DNA of 47,205 nucleotides from an uncultured Bacteroidia bacterium (GTDB lineage Bacteria > Bacteroidota > Bacteroidia > Bacteroidales > CAJPTX01): positions 1 through 47,205 of the forward strand of contig CALHSW010000011.1 in the NCBI GenBank assembly GCA_938038735.1, in the 5' to 3' direction. The stretch's first letter is position 1; every line of letters starts with the position of its first letter. The translations under genes were made by a program, and so were the position numbers. A model generated the notes under the pieces. The model was not told where the DNA came from. It was given only the letters and a program-made list of their open reading frames with translations, and ran no database searches. Shown one piece after another: positions 32,594 through 41,357 of the stretch.

Positions 32594-33040
32594 CTATTTG
32601 ATTTCTAGTACTTTTGGCTGCTGCGCGGCATGGGGATGCTCACTGCCCGCATACACGTATACATTATGAAACAACTTGCGCCCCAAGCGTCCCTTGGGCA
32701 GCATCCCTACTATCGCATGCTCCACCACTCCACACGGATTCTTTCGCATCATATCCCGCGGCGAGGTCTCCCGCTTGCCGCCCGGCTGCCCCGTGTAGCG
32801 GTAGTACGTCTTGTCGGTAAACTTCTTACCGGTAAAACGAACCTTGTCCGCATTGATGATAATCACGTTGTCTCCGCAATCCACGTGCGGCGTGTAGCAC
32901 GCCTTATGCTTGCCGCGAAGCACCAACGCCACTCGGCTAGCCAAACGACCGACAACCATGCCCGTCGCGTCTACCACGTACCATTCCTTTTTGACAGTCG
33001 CCGCATTCGCCGATACTGTCCTGTAACTCAATGTATCCAC
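32594..33040 (-). CDS. rplM: 50S ribosomal protein L13
   Basis: The 148-residue protein contains the L13 features WYVVDATGMVVGRLAS, KHKACYTPHVDCGD and GMLPKGRLGRKLF. It is the first gene of the rplM-rpsI-rpsB-tsf operon, with a TACCTTTG element at 33116-33123 upstream. Confidence 0.97.
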   Translation of the reverse strand: MDTLSYRTVSANAATVKKEWYVVDATGMVVGRLASRVALVLRGKHKACYTPHVDCGDNVIIINADKVRFTGKKFTDKTYYRYTGQPGGKRETSPRDMMRKNPCGVVEHAIVGMLPKGRLGRKLFHNVYVYAGSEHPHAAQQPKVLEIK

Positions 33041-33115
33041 TTACAAACCCTCACCTAATTTGCTTAATCCCTTTCTGACATCACGTGAAACCACACTTCT
33101 GAATAATGAGCGGGG

Positions 33116-33123
33116 CAAAGGTA
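33116..33123 (-). promoter_or_regulatory. Bacteroidota -7 element (TACCTTTG) for the rplM operon
   Basis: An exact match 75 nt upstream of rplM on the minus strand. A TTTG at 33148-33151 lies 24 nt further, slightly long for a -33 element. Confidence 0.6.
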
Positions 33124-33175
33124 CAACTTTTCTCTGAATTTACTAATCAAACCCAATTCTCTATGTACGTAACGC

Positions 33176-34120
33176 CTACGCCTTTCGCTTCGCCACCGCC
33201 GACATCCGTAAGAACTTCAGCTTCGTCTCAGAAACTAGTATCGCCATGAAGATTAAAACAAAGCCCACACCTAGCATTAGCGTTATTGCCTCGTTGTAGA
33301 ACCACACTCCGAAAATGACGCAGAAAATTGACTCCGTGCCGAGGATGATGGCTGCGCTGTTGGGGTCTGTATACTTCTGCCCTAGATTCTGCAGGAGCAA
33401 GGCCAACGCCGTTGCCACTATGGCCAGGTAAAGCACCGCCTTCCAAACCACATCCCACTGCGCCACGGCTATCGCGTCTGGCTCTTGGATGGCCACCGTG
33501 ATGCTTGAAAACATCCCCGCAAAAAGGAACTGCATAATGGTGATTAGCACGGGATCCTTCCCCCTGCTAAACTTTTCCACAGCCACTATATGCGCGGCGA
33601 AAAAGATGCCGCTTAGCAACGCCAAAAAGTCGGGCCATGAGAAACCAGCCACTGCCGCCGCATGCGCCCCATCGACTGGTTTCGCCTCGCCGAACGAAAC
33701 GAACGCTATGCCCGTCACGCAAAGCACCGCGGCAATTATATTATACATGTCTGGCTTATGCCTGTCGACCGCCCAAAACAAGAACGGCACTATCACGCAG
33801 TACGCCGCCGAGAGGAACCCGCTACGCCCTGGATCTCCCTCAGCATCCGTAACGCCTAGGGTCTGCGCCGAATGCGCTAAAAACAGGCAAAAGCCTATAA
33901 CCAACCCGCTCAGAAAGTATCCCTTAGTCAGCTTACGCATACGACCGAGAAACACTAGCGACAGTACCACGAAGGCTATCAAGAACCTACAGGCTATCAG
34001 TAGATTCGGCGCTATCGTTCCCGTTGTACTCTTAGCCACAACCAACGTGCTTCCCCATATTATCGCCACCACCAGTAGCGACAGACGCGCCAACAACCGC
34101 GTACGCCCCTCACTTCTCAT
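33176..34120 (-). CDS. EamA/DMT family membrane transporter
   Basis: The 314-residue protein has ten predicted membrane helices arranged as two EamA repeats of five. The first repeat starts LSLLVVAIIWGSTLVVAKSTTG and the second near 'FLALLSGIFFAAHIVAVEKF'. The late helix pattern 'NSAAIILGTESIFCVIFG' is typical of drug/metabolite exporters. Substrate cannot be told; family members export amino acids, metabolites or drugs. It is transcribed alone from TAACTTTG at 34170-34177. Confidence 0.9.
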   Translation of the reverse strand: MRSEGRTRLLARLSLLVVAIIWGSTLVVAKSTTGTIAPNLLIACRFLIAFVVLSLVFLGRMRKLTKGYFLSGLVIGFCLFLAHSAQTLGVTDAEGDPGRSGFLSAAYCVIVPFLFWAVDRHKPDMYNIIAAVLCVTGIAFVSFGEAKPVDGAHAAAVAGFSWPDFLALLSGIFFAAHIVAVEKFSRGKDPVLITIMQFLFAGMFSSITVAIQEPDAIAVAQWDVVWKAVLYLAIVATALALLLQNLGQKYTDPNSAAIILGTESIFCVIFGVWFYNEAITLMLGVGFVLIFMAILVSETKLKFLRMSAVAKRKA

Positions 34121-34169
34121 ACTTCTTACACCCCTACTTTATTTTACGTTATTCCGACAAAAAACCGCA

Positions 34170-34177
34170 CAAAGTTA
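34170..34177 (-). promoter_or_regulatory. Bacteroidota -7 element (TAACTTTG) for the EamA gene
   Basis: An exact TAnnTTTG on the minus strand, about 50 nt upstream of the start codon. No -33 partner is obvious. Confidence 0.55.
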
Positions 34178-34270
34178 GCACTATTTTTCCACTATAAGAG
34201 CGCGTTGCATTGTTTTACGTTTGTACTTACGGACTTTCGGCATCAAGGCGCTAGCCTCTGCTAGCCCACC

Positions 34271-35473
34271 CTACTCGTCGTACAACGTTGCCATCGGCAA
34301 CGCCTGCTCCGCGGATACCACCTTCACCCCGAAGAAATAGGCTTGCAGAATCTGCGCTGCGCTATACCCTTTCTGCGCCTTGGCCATTGCGCCGCGCTGG
34401 CACATCCCTATGCCGTGCCCATAGCCGCGCCCCTGGAGATACACCTTATCGCCCAGCACCTCAACATCAAACCATGCGGAACGTAGGTTGAAATATTCTC
34501 GCAGGTCTCGAAACGGTACGCCCCGTCCGCCGGGCAGGGCATAGATGGCCTCTCGGCGCGTGGAACGGTAGGCCATCTGCTCGGCTGTCAATTGGTACGC
34601 CGCAATCCCTTTAGACGATAGGAGTCGCCGCCACTCCTTCAACGGAACAACGGTCCTCCACCTTGACCCATTTGCCCCTGCACAATCGGGGTCCTTTACG
34701 CTTCTGAGGTAGCTCTGCGGCGTTAGCCACACCTGCTCCGCCGATGCCGTTTGCCCCCCGCAGTTGGCATGGAACACGCTCGCTATCAATCGCCCATCCC
34801 CGTCCACCACCACCTGCCCCCTCGTCGCGAGCGTTGCCTCACGAATCGTCTCGTTACCCCACGCCGACTGCTTGTACGCCTGGCAATGCACCTGGTCACA
34901 TAGGTTAAACCCCTCGTTGATATGCCGCCCGCGGTGCGCGAGCAGGTAGGTACGCACCAAGAGCGCTTGCGCTTTGTAGAGTTCCGCCCCCTGCCCGCTT
35001 CCCACCTCTGCCAGCACCACGCTCGCCACGTAGCACTCCTGGTCCACCAAGTTCACGCACATCACCCGTTGAAAATCCACCGTCAGGCTCAGATTGCCGT
35101 CAAGGATGCGCCTGTCTGCCCCCCCCTCCCCAGCCTCTACGATCAACTGCGTAGCCACCGCACCGTTGATCACAGCCACGTGCCGATAGCCCCCCAGCGG
35201 CTGCCCATTTACCCGAACGGCAAGGAGATTCCCATCACGCCGCGCATCCAAGCTCTGCCCCGATGGCAGCGGGCGTACCTTCCCATCAAGCAAAACCCGA
35301 TACCCCTTGCTCACAGGGTATATTGTTACCGACTGCAAATTAACATTGTCATACAGCCCGATGGCCACGCGTTGCCCAAGAGCCACACGTCCGCAAAAGC
35401 ACACCGACACCCCAAACAGGACAATCGTAAAGAGTCCCCGTTTCACCGTCCTTTGCCACACACCGCCCTGCAT
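34271..35473 (-). CDS. SpoIID/LytB domain protein, exported
   Basis: The 400-residue product has an N-terminal membrane/signal segment (about 12-32) and a SpoIID domain. Motifs seen are 'YVASVVLAEVGSGQGAELYKAQ' in part (catalytic Glu region), 'LVRTYLL', the Cys/Gln segment CDQVHCQAY, and the C-terminal GYGHGIGMCQRGAMAKAQKG. The family cleaves glycan strands of denuded peptidoglycan or stimulates amidases. In non-spore-formers of this phylum its role is not settled. It starts 4 nt after the lpxB stop and so belongs to the surE-lpxB operon. Confidence 0.9.
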   Translation of the reverse strand: MQGGVWQRTVKRGLFTIVLFGVSVCFCGRVALGQRVAIGLYDNVNLQSVTIYPVSKGYRVLLDGKVRPLPSGQSLDARRDGNLLAVRVNGQPLGGYRHVAVINGAVATQLIVEAGEGGADRRILDGNLSLTVDFQRVMCVNLVDQECYVASVVLAEVGSGQGAELYKAQALLVRTYLLAHRGRHINEGFNLCDQVHCQAYKQSAWGNETIREATLATRGQVVVDGDGRLIASVFHANCGGQTASAEQVWLTPQSYLRSVKDPDCAGANGSRWRTVVPLKEWRRLLSSKGIAAYQLTAEQMAYRSTRREAIYALPGGRGVPFRDLREYFNLRSAWFDVEVLGDKVYLQGRGYGHGIGMCQRGAMAKAQKGYSAAQILQAYFFGVKVVSAEQALPMATLYDE

Positions 35474-35477
35474 CGTG

Positions 35478-36608
35478 CTACTTCCCTTTGCCCTCCCTCA
35501 ACAGCGCCACCATGCGTTTAGCCAAACGATCAGCCACGCCCGGCTCTCCCAGCATGCCACGCAACTCTGCGTAATCCGACTGTTGCTTCGCGTGTCGCAC
35601 CCCATTCGGCAGTACATTTCGGAGTTCCCGCTCCAATGCGTTAACCGTATACTTTCCCTGCTTCAGCTCCCGCACGCACTCCCGCCCAAGCACTAGATTC
35701 ACAAGACTAATCCACTGCACACGCACCACCATCCACCCTATAATCATCGTGGGCCATGCCCCACGATACACCACCACTTCGGGCGTACCCATCAATGCCG
35801 CCTCTAGCGTTGCCGTACCCGATGTCACCGCTGCGCCCGCTGCAATGCCCAGGACAGCCCGCGTCGCGCCGCGTACTATCGTCACCCCAGCCCCAGCGGG
35901 AATGTACCGTTCGAGCGTGACATCGTCTATGCTGTCCGCAGCGCACAGCACGAAACGATATTCAGGAAACCGCTCAACCACCTTTACCATGCGCGGCAGG
36001 TTGTACCGGATTTCCATTTTTCGACTTCCAGGGAGCAACGCGATAATAGGCCTGGGGTCATCTTCTTGCACCCTTTTCGCCACGGTTGCATCGTTTTCCC
36101 GCCCCTCTTCAATCGTGTCAACGGACGGATTTCCCACGTAGTGCGGGCGTAATCCATGCCCTTGAAAGTATGGGACTTCAAAAGGGAATATCACAAAAAT
36201 CTCATCGGTGTACCGTTTCAAACGCTTCACCCGTCCCTCGTTCCACGCCCACACCTTGGGTACTATGTAGTAAAAAACCTTAACGCCCCTAGCCTTAGCC
36301 ATTTTGGCTATGCGCAGGTTAAACCCTCCGAAATCCACCAGGATTAGCACATCGGGGCCAAACGCCTCTATCGCCGCCATCGTCTCCTTAAATCGACGAG
36401 CGATGGTTCGCAGGTGCGCTAGCACCTCGAAGAAACCCATGATAGCAAGGTCACGATAGTGCGTTACCATCCCCTCGGCCTCGCCCCGCATGGCATCTCC
36501 CCCGTAGTAGCGAAACGCTGCCTTCGCATCCTCTTGCTTCAGCGCACGCATAAGCCGCGCTGCATGCATGTCCCCAGAAGGATCCCCCGCTATCAAAAAG
36601 TACTTCAT
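35478..36608 (-). CDS. lpxB: Lipid-A-disaccharide synthase
   Basis: The 376-residue GT19 enzyme joins UDP-2,3-diacylglucosamine and lipid X on the inner face of the inner membrane. It opens with 'FLIAGDPSGDMHAARLM', contains 'LVDFGGFNLRIAK' and 'YYIVPKVWAWNEGRVK', and 'LLPGSRKMEI' plus 'SGTATLEAALMGTPEVVVYR' in the nucleotide-sugar half. Length is usual. A GGAGG lies 8 nt upstream of the ATG. It is in one operon with surE and a small membrane protein upstream and the SpoIID gene downstream. Confidence 0.96.
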   Translation of the reverse strand: MKYFLIAGDPSGDMHAARLMRALKQEDAKAAFRYYGGDAMRGEAEGMVTHYRDLAIMGFFEVLAHLRTIARRFKETMAAIEAFGPDVLILVDFGGFNLRIAKMAKARGVKVFYYIVPKVWAWNEGRVKRLKRYTDEIFVIFPFEVPYFQGHGLRPHYVGNPSVDTIEEGRENDATVAKRVQEDDPRPIIALLPGSRKMEIRYNLPRMVKVVERFPEYRFVLCAADSIDDVTLERYIPAGAGVTIVRGATRAVLGIAAGAAVTSGTATLEAALMGTPEVVVYRGAWPTMIIGWMVVRVQWISLVNLVLGRECVRELKQGKYTVNALERELRNVLPNGVRHAKQQSDYAELRGMLGEPGVADRLAKRMVALLREGKGK

Positions 36609-36663
36609 CTCTACCTCCTCTCGTAGCCAACGAAACGACCGCTACGGAACGTCTCTCAACGGT

Positions 36664-36975
36664 CTACCTCGCTACAATCAATATAAAGATGAGCAGCGCA
36701 TACAGTATCGTCATACCGAGCAGCCCCCGCCCTAAATAGTAACGTTCGCTGCGCAGCGCAAAGTAGAACAGCACCCCATTGGCGAGGGTGCTAAGGCTTA
36801 TCAACCTCGGCAGCACGTTGGGAAAACGTAGGTACGCAACAAAGCTCTCCGGCCCCTTCTGTACATAGTACAGAAGGAGAATCACGCCAAACACCACCAT
36901 CGGAAGAAACAACCCCACCAAGAAGCCCACCCTCAAAGAATCATACTTCTTCGGCTTTTCAAATCCTATTGCCAT
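36664..36975 (-). CDS. Small membrane protein between surE and lpxB
   Basis: The 103-residue protein has three predicted membrane helices (about 16-39, 55-74, 83-101) and a short basic N-terminus. I do not recognise a named family. Its ATG overlaps the end of surE by 10 nt, so it is translationally coupled, and it is followed by lpxB. This placement suggests a cell-envelope role. A perfect 10-bp inverted repeat lies inside the gene at 36855-36877. Confidence 0.78.
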   Translation of the reverse strand: MAIGFEKPKKYDSLRVGFLVGLFLPMVVFGVILLLYYVQKGPESFVAYLRFPNVLPRLISLSTLANGVLFYFALRSERYYLGRGLLGMTILYALLIFILIVAR

Positions 36976-37739
36976 GATTTCAAATCGTTTAGCGTCTTAC
37001 TATCTGTCCATTCCACCGTCAGCGGCGCAATTGAAATATACCCAGCCCTTAGCACGGCCAATTCGCTATCCTCTGCTGTCGGCTCTAAATCGAGCATACT
37101 CCCTGCCAACCAGTAGTAGTCCCGCCCCGAAGCATCCTGCCTCTGCTCAAACTCCGACTCCCACTGCGTTTTTGATTGCCTACACACCCTAAAGCCCTTA
37201 GGCGACACCCTGGGAAAATTAACGTTCAAGGTGCAGCCCTCCTTGAGGTCTCGTAGTGCCAAACTGATAATCTTCTCGCAGTAGGGCAGGTATGGTAGGA
37301 GCGATGCGCTCCGATTACCCAGCGTATGCGAGAACGCCACGGCTCTGCACCCCGATATGGCCGCCGTCAGCGCGGCGCCCACCGTGCCGCTATGCATGGC
37401 GTGCGACGCAGCATTTATGCCATGGTTAATCCCCGACAGAACCAAATCGGGCTTACGCTCCCCTAGGTGGTACAGCCCGAACTTAACGCAGTCAACCGGC
37501 GTTCCCGAAAGCGTATACTGCAACCCAAACCGCGCATTGGGCACTGCCTTGAAGCGCACAGGCACCGTACCTGTCAGTGCCATCGACTTTCCTGACTGCT
37601 CCTGCTCCGGCGCCACCACCACCACCTCCCCGATGCCGCTCGCCACCTCGGCTAGCGCCTGGATGCCCGGTGCCCCAATGCCGTCATCGTTTACTACCAA
37701 CAGTAACGGACCCTGCTCCTCTCCGCTCCTCTTAACCAT
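36966..37739 (-). CDS. surE: 5'/3'-nucleotidase SurE
   Basis: The 257-residue metal-dependent phosphatase releases phosphate from nucleoside monophosphates. The metal and active-site motifs are VVNDDGIGAPGI (the two Asp), the Ser in 'EQEQSGKSMALT' and Asn in SGINHGINAA. 'YSGTVGAA' appears here as HSGTVGAALTA. It is the first gene of the surE to SpoIID operon; I see no clear TAnnTTTG upstream. Confidence 0.95.
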   Translation of the reverse strand: MVKRSGEEQGPLLLVVNDDGIGAPGIQALAEVASGIGEVVVVAPEQEQSGKSMALTGTVPVRFKAVPNARFGLQYTLSGTPVDCVKFGLYHLGERKPDLVLSGINHGINAASHAMHSGTVGAALTAAISGCRAVAFSHTLGNRSASLLPYLPYCEKIISLALRDLKEGCTLNVNFPRVSPKGFRVCRQSKTQWESEFEQRQDASGRDYYWLAGSMLDLEPTAEDSELAVLRAGYISIAPLTVEWTDSKTLNDLKSWQ

Positions 37740-38003
37740 CTTTCCGTACAGCTAAAATTCTTTAACAGGGGTAGCCACTCTACATAAAACGACCCGAACT
37801 GCCGGCTGCCAACATCTCCTTCATGCTACAGTTGCATTGCCCCGCCTGCTGCCCCCCCTCCTGCACCCAGTGCCGTTCACCTCGCTACCACCCCAAAGCA
37901 AAGAGAGGGATGCGCAAGGCTTACCCGCCGATGCACACCCCTCACTTAGAGTATCAAACCAAAAATAGAAAGGTAAAACCTCAAATATTCAAGACGCTCT
38001 ACC

Positions 38004-38261
38004 TTAGCTCAGCGGACGTACCGAAACGTAAGACTTGTCGTCGCGCTTCCTCTCAAAGTAAACCTCCCCATCGATTAGCGCGAAGAGCGTATGGTCGCGC
38101 CCCATGCCCACGTTAAGCCCTGGGTTGTGCTTCGTTCCTCTCTGACGTACCAAGATATTCCCCGCCTTGGCGTACTGCCCTCCAAAGAGCTTCACCCCAA
38201 GCCGCTTGCTATGCGAATCGCGTCCGTTCCTTGAACTACCTACACCTTTTTTATGTGCCAT
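38004..38261 (-). CDS. rpmA: 50S ribosomal protein L27
   Basis: The 85-residue protein begins MAHKKGVGSSRNGRDSHSKR, the usual L27 N-terminus that reaches the peptidyl transferase centre, and has 'LVRQRGTKHNPGLNVGMG'. It follows rplU by 28 nt. The 264 bases downstream, to surE, hold no recognised gene. Confidence 0.97.
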   Translation of the reverse strand: MAHKKGVGSSRNGRDSHSKRLGVKLFGGQYAKAGNILVRQRGTKHNPGLNVGMGRDHTLFALIDGEVYFERKRDDKSYVSVRPLS

Positions 38262-38289
38262 TTCCTTTGTCCTCCTTACCCTTCTGCGT

Positions 38290-38601
38290 CTATGCCTCTA
38301 TCGTCCCTATCTCTATCTGGGTGAACTGCTGCCGATGGCCCCTTTTCACCTGGTAACCCTTCCGACGCCTCTTCTTGAATACTATCACCTTGTCGCCCTT
38401 CACGTGGTCCAGTATCTTGGCATTCACCTTTGCACCAGCCACGCAAGGCTTTCCTACCGTCACAGCCCCTTCGTTATTCACTAGCATCACGCGGTCAAAC
38501 GATATCGCATCGCCTACCTCGCCCGCCAAACGGTGTACGTAAATCTTCTGATTTGCCGTCACTTTGAACTGCTGTCCTGCTATCTCTACTACTGCGTACA
38601 T
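38290..38601 (-). CDS. rplU: 50S ribosomal protein L21
   Basis: The 103-residue protein opens MYAVVEIAGQQFKV and ends with 'RRRKGYQVKRGHRQQFTQIEI', both standard for L21. It leads the rplU-rpmA pair from a full promoter at 38639-38668. Confidence 0.97.
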   Translation of the reverse strand: MYAVVEIAGQQFKVTANQKIYVHRLAGEVGDAISFDRVMLVNNEGAVTVGKPCVAGAKVNAKILDHVKGDKVIVFKKRRRKGYQVKRGHRQQFTQIEIGTIEA

Positions 38602-38638
38602 CTCTTAATCCCTTCTCGGTCTACTACGTTCTAGGCTG

Positions 38639-38668
38639 CAAAGGTACATAAATTTCTTTATCTACAAA
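38639..38668 (-). promoter_or_regulatory. Consensus promoter of rplU-rpmA
   Basis: On the minus strand TTTG (38668-38665), 18 nt, then TACCTTTG (38646-38639). This is the cleanest match in the window to the Bacteroidota TTTG...TAnnTTTG promoter. Confidence 0.75.
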
Positions 38669-38755
38669 CCCTCCCCTAGAAAATATCATCTCTATACCCC
38701 TACTTTCCCCTAGCCGCCACGCCGCCCCATTCGCAATGCGCTGTTACATTTCCCA

Positions 38756-40003
38756 TCAATCCTCACGTATCGCTATCGCTGGATTTACCCGCACCGCGCG
38801 CCACGCTGGAATCGCCACACCTATCACAATCATCAGCCCCACGAGAACATAGACTAGGAGAAGCCCCAACAGATGCAGCCACAGCTTCACCGTCTCTCCG
38901 CCATCGTAGCTCCCCTGCACCACGAAAAGGAAAACCGGCACCACTACCACGAGCGTAAAGGCCAGCATTAGCATCCCCTCCCCCACGTATCGCCATAGCA
39001 ACACCTTGGGGCGGTCTCCCAGCGTCAACCGTATCGCTACCTCCTTACGCCGTTGCTGCATGCGCATCCAAAAGGTTCCCACTACACCCAAAAAGGCAAA
39101 AACTAGCAGTAACGATGCAACGCTCATTATTAAACGGAACAGGTTATTCGTACCCCGCTCCGTTGAGTTTCGCAGCGAGAGAAGAGACGTTGCATCGCCC
39201 GCAAACACATTGCCATCGCGTATCCTACCCCGCACCGTCTGCGCAAAGTACTCCTCAAAGCCTTTGGCATAGGCCCCGCTCACCCGCACGCACACCTCCA
39301 CTTTCGGCACGCTCACCCACGACATATGGTCATTCATCAACCCATTCGTCAAAAACCACCCGCCTACGCCAATCACCCGCAGCCTACGTGCGTCCTCTAC
39401 CAACGCCCCTACCCGCGCTCGTTCAAACGCCGTTGCCGAGTCTCCACCTATGTACACCTTCTTTCCGATTATCCATTCAATGTCTCTACCCCCCGCAAGC
39501 TTTTCCGCCAGGCTTCGGCTCACCACCACATCGCCGCGCTCCAACGCCTCTACCACCTTTTCCTGCGACCCATGGATGTCCCGTACCCCAAAAACCTCGG
39601 CGAACCCCGGCGAGGCTATCAGCCATGGGGTCATTCCCACAAGTGCCGTGTCGCACCCTATCGGCTGCGCATTCCCATTAAAAACGAACGGCATGGAGTT
39701 CGTCGATATGCTCACCGATTCCACCGCGTCCTCGCTTTGCAACCGCTCCACGCAGCGTTGCAACGATGTCCATGAACTTTTACTGCTTGAATCGTACCGC
39801 GGCGACTGCGGCTCAACCATCTCGAACGACACGCGGAAAACGTTATCCGTGTTAAAACCTAGCGGCTGCCAACGTACATCCGTCATCGTCAGCAGGAGGT
39901 TCGTGATAATCCACACCGCCGTCACCACTAGCGTTAGCTCTATCCACAGCCCCACATTCTGCCGACGCTCCCGCCACAGCACATGCAAAGTATGTTTCAG
40001 CAT
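38756..40003 (-). CDS. ABC transporter permease, MacB/FtsX type (A-type, second copy)
   Basis: The 415-residue inner membrane protein has one N-terminal helix (about 20-43), a periplasmic core of about 230 residues and three C-terminal FtsX helices, ending PAWRAVRVNPAIAIRED. It is a paralogue of the permease at 41358-42620: both open MLKHT with a 'RQNV-LW-EL' helix start and both end NPAIAIRED. A GGAGGAG stands 9 nt before the ATG. It is the last gene of the six-gene operon. A-type and B-type permeases probably pair as a heterodimer. Confidence 0.9.
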   Translation of the reverse strand: MLKHTLHVLWRERRQNVGLWIELTLVVTAVWIITNLLLTMTDVRWQPLGFNTDNVFRVSFEMVEPQSPRYDSSSKSSWTSLQRCVERLQSEDAVESVSISTNSMPFVFNGNAQPIGCDTALVGMTPWLIASPGFAEVFGVRDIHGSQEKVVEALERGDVVVSRSLAEKLAGGRDIEWIIGKKVYIGGDSATAFERARVGALVEDARRLRVIGVGGWFLTNGLMNDHMSWVSVPKVEVCVRVSGAYAKGFEEYFAQTVRGRIRDGNVFAGDATSLLSLRNSTERGTNNLFRLIMSVASLLLVFAFLGVVGTFWMRMQQRRKEVAIRLTLGDRPKVLLWRYVGEGMLMLAFTLVVVVPVFLFVVQGSYDGGETVKLWLHLLGLLLVYVLVGLMIVIGVAIPAWRAVRVNPAIAIRED

Positions 40004-40021
40004 CTCAACACTCCTCCACTT

Positions 40022-41308
40022 TTACTTCAAAGACTCCACCACGGGCCGCCTCGCCGCGCGCACCGCGGGAAGCAATGTTGACAACAGATTGAACGCCACG
40101 CAGAGCAGCAGCCCCTTGAAAAAGATTTCCACCGATAGTAGCGCCCCTACTGGAAGCCTATCGGCCGCCACTGCCCCCAGCGTTGCACGGTACGAGACGC
40201 TCACGTAGAACGCATCGCGCACAACGTATGCCGCCACGATCGCCAGCAGCAGCCCTAACACCCCGCCAGCCAGGGTATACACAAAGCTCTCCGAGCACAT
40301 CTGCCACACTAGCCGCTGCGGCTGCGCCCCGTATACACGCCGCACGCCCATCTCGTTACGCCGCCGCCGCAGCAATGCCCTCGACACGGTGGCCAAATTC
40401 ACTGTCGGAATGAGCAGCATCAGCACCACAAGTGTCCAATACCCCGCCCTGCGAAAGGTCACCTCCGGCGCACGGCTCATGGTTCTATACTTATAGGCAT
40501 ACTGCCCATCGGGCTGCCCTAAGAGGTCAAGCCGCAAGAACTCTTCCGACTCCATCTGCCGCTGCGCCAACTCCTCAATAGAGGCTCGCGCTTCCCCCAT
40601 ATTGCTTTCGCTATCCACCAGGAAGCAAGCCGCCAAAGGTCCCTGCAGCGGCGAATTCCCGCTTTTCTCCACCTTCATAGCCGAGTAGGGATACCACACC
40701 TCCGCGTACGCTTCCTTCACGTAGCTCGATACATCGCGCACCACCCCGCAGACCTTCATGGGGTAGTAGTTTACCTCCACCTCGCGCCCAACAGCATTGT
40801 CGTCACCAAAGAACTCCTTGGCCAATCGCTCCCCGATTACGACTGTGCCTACCCCCGCCTCCACCTCCGCCTCGCTAAACCCAGCTCCCTGTATAAAATC
40901 CCAGTCAAAGACCCTCCAAAAGTCCCCATTTACCCCCCGCGCATCGAGCGTAACGGTACGCGCTTCGCCCGGCACGGAGAAGCTGAGGCCGCGGCAGGCA
41001 TCGTCCATCATGGCCATCGCCTCCACGTGATTGGCCTTCGCCAACCCTTTAAGGTAGCTCGGGGAGCAGTTCCAATGCGCTGCGCCCGGCCCCTTCTTCT
41101 CGTAGAGATTTACGGTTGACACGTAGAGGTAGCGATCCCGCTTAGATGATGGGTAAAAATCTGCCGTAAGGCTGCTCTGGTACATCATCGCCGTCATTAT
41201 CGTTCCGAGTGCCAATGCTGTTCCCACAACATTCACCCCCATAAGCACTGGGGTCTCTTTCGCCCTCCGCCACACTCCTCGCAGCCAATACAATAATTCT
41301 TCCTTCAT
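40022..41308 (-). CDS. ABC transporter permease, MacB/FtsX type (B-type, second copy)
   Basis: The 428-residue permease has an N-terminal helix (about 19-42), a periplasmic MacB-like core with the 'FYPSSKRDRYLYVST' segment, and three C-terminal helices ending ARRPVVESLK. The ATG at 41308 is preferred over the frame start at 41368 because an AGGAGG lies 5-6 nt before it and the longer start would run into the preceding gene. It is a paralogue of 42654-43946, which shares the 'FYPS-HRDRYLY' segment and the RRP(V/I)VESL end. It lies between the two A-type genes. Confidence 0.9.
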   Translation of the reverse strand: MKEELLYWLRGVWRRAKETPVLMGVNVVGTALALGTIMTAMMYQSSLTADFYPSSKRDRYLYVSTVNLYEKKGPGAAHWNCSPSYLKGLAKANHVEAMAMMDDACRGLSFSVPGEARTVTLDARGVNGDFWRVFDWDFIQGAGFSEAEVEAGVGTVVIGERLAKEFFGDDNAVGREVEVNYYPMKVCGVVRDVSSYVKEAYAEVWYPYSAMKVEKSGNSPLQGPLAACFLVDSESNMGEARASIEELAQRQMESEEFLRLDLLGQPDGQYAYKYRTMSRAPEVTFRRAGYWTLVVLMLLIPTVNLATVSRALLRRRRNEMGVRRVYGAQPQRLVWQMCSESFVYTLAGGVLGLLLAIVAAYVVRDAFYVSVSYRATLGAVAADRLPVGALLSVEIFFKGLLLCVAFNLLSTLLPAVRAARRPVVESLK

Positions 41309-41357
41309 CACGCCCTCCTCTCTTCTTTTCCCTTTCCCAATTCGCCGCTCCGCGCCA

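Noticed and set aside
37740..38003. A Cys-rich plus-strand open frame from 37823 as a second peptide
   Set aside because: It has no leader pattern or ribosome site and runs antisense into rpmA.
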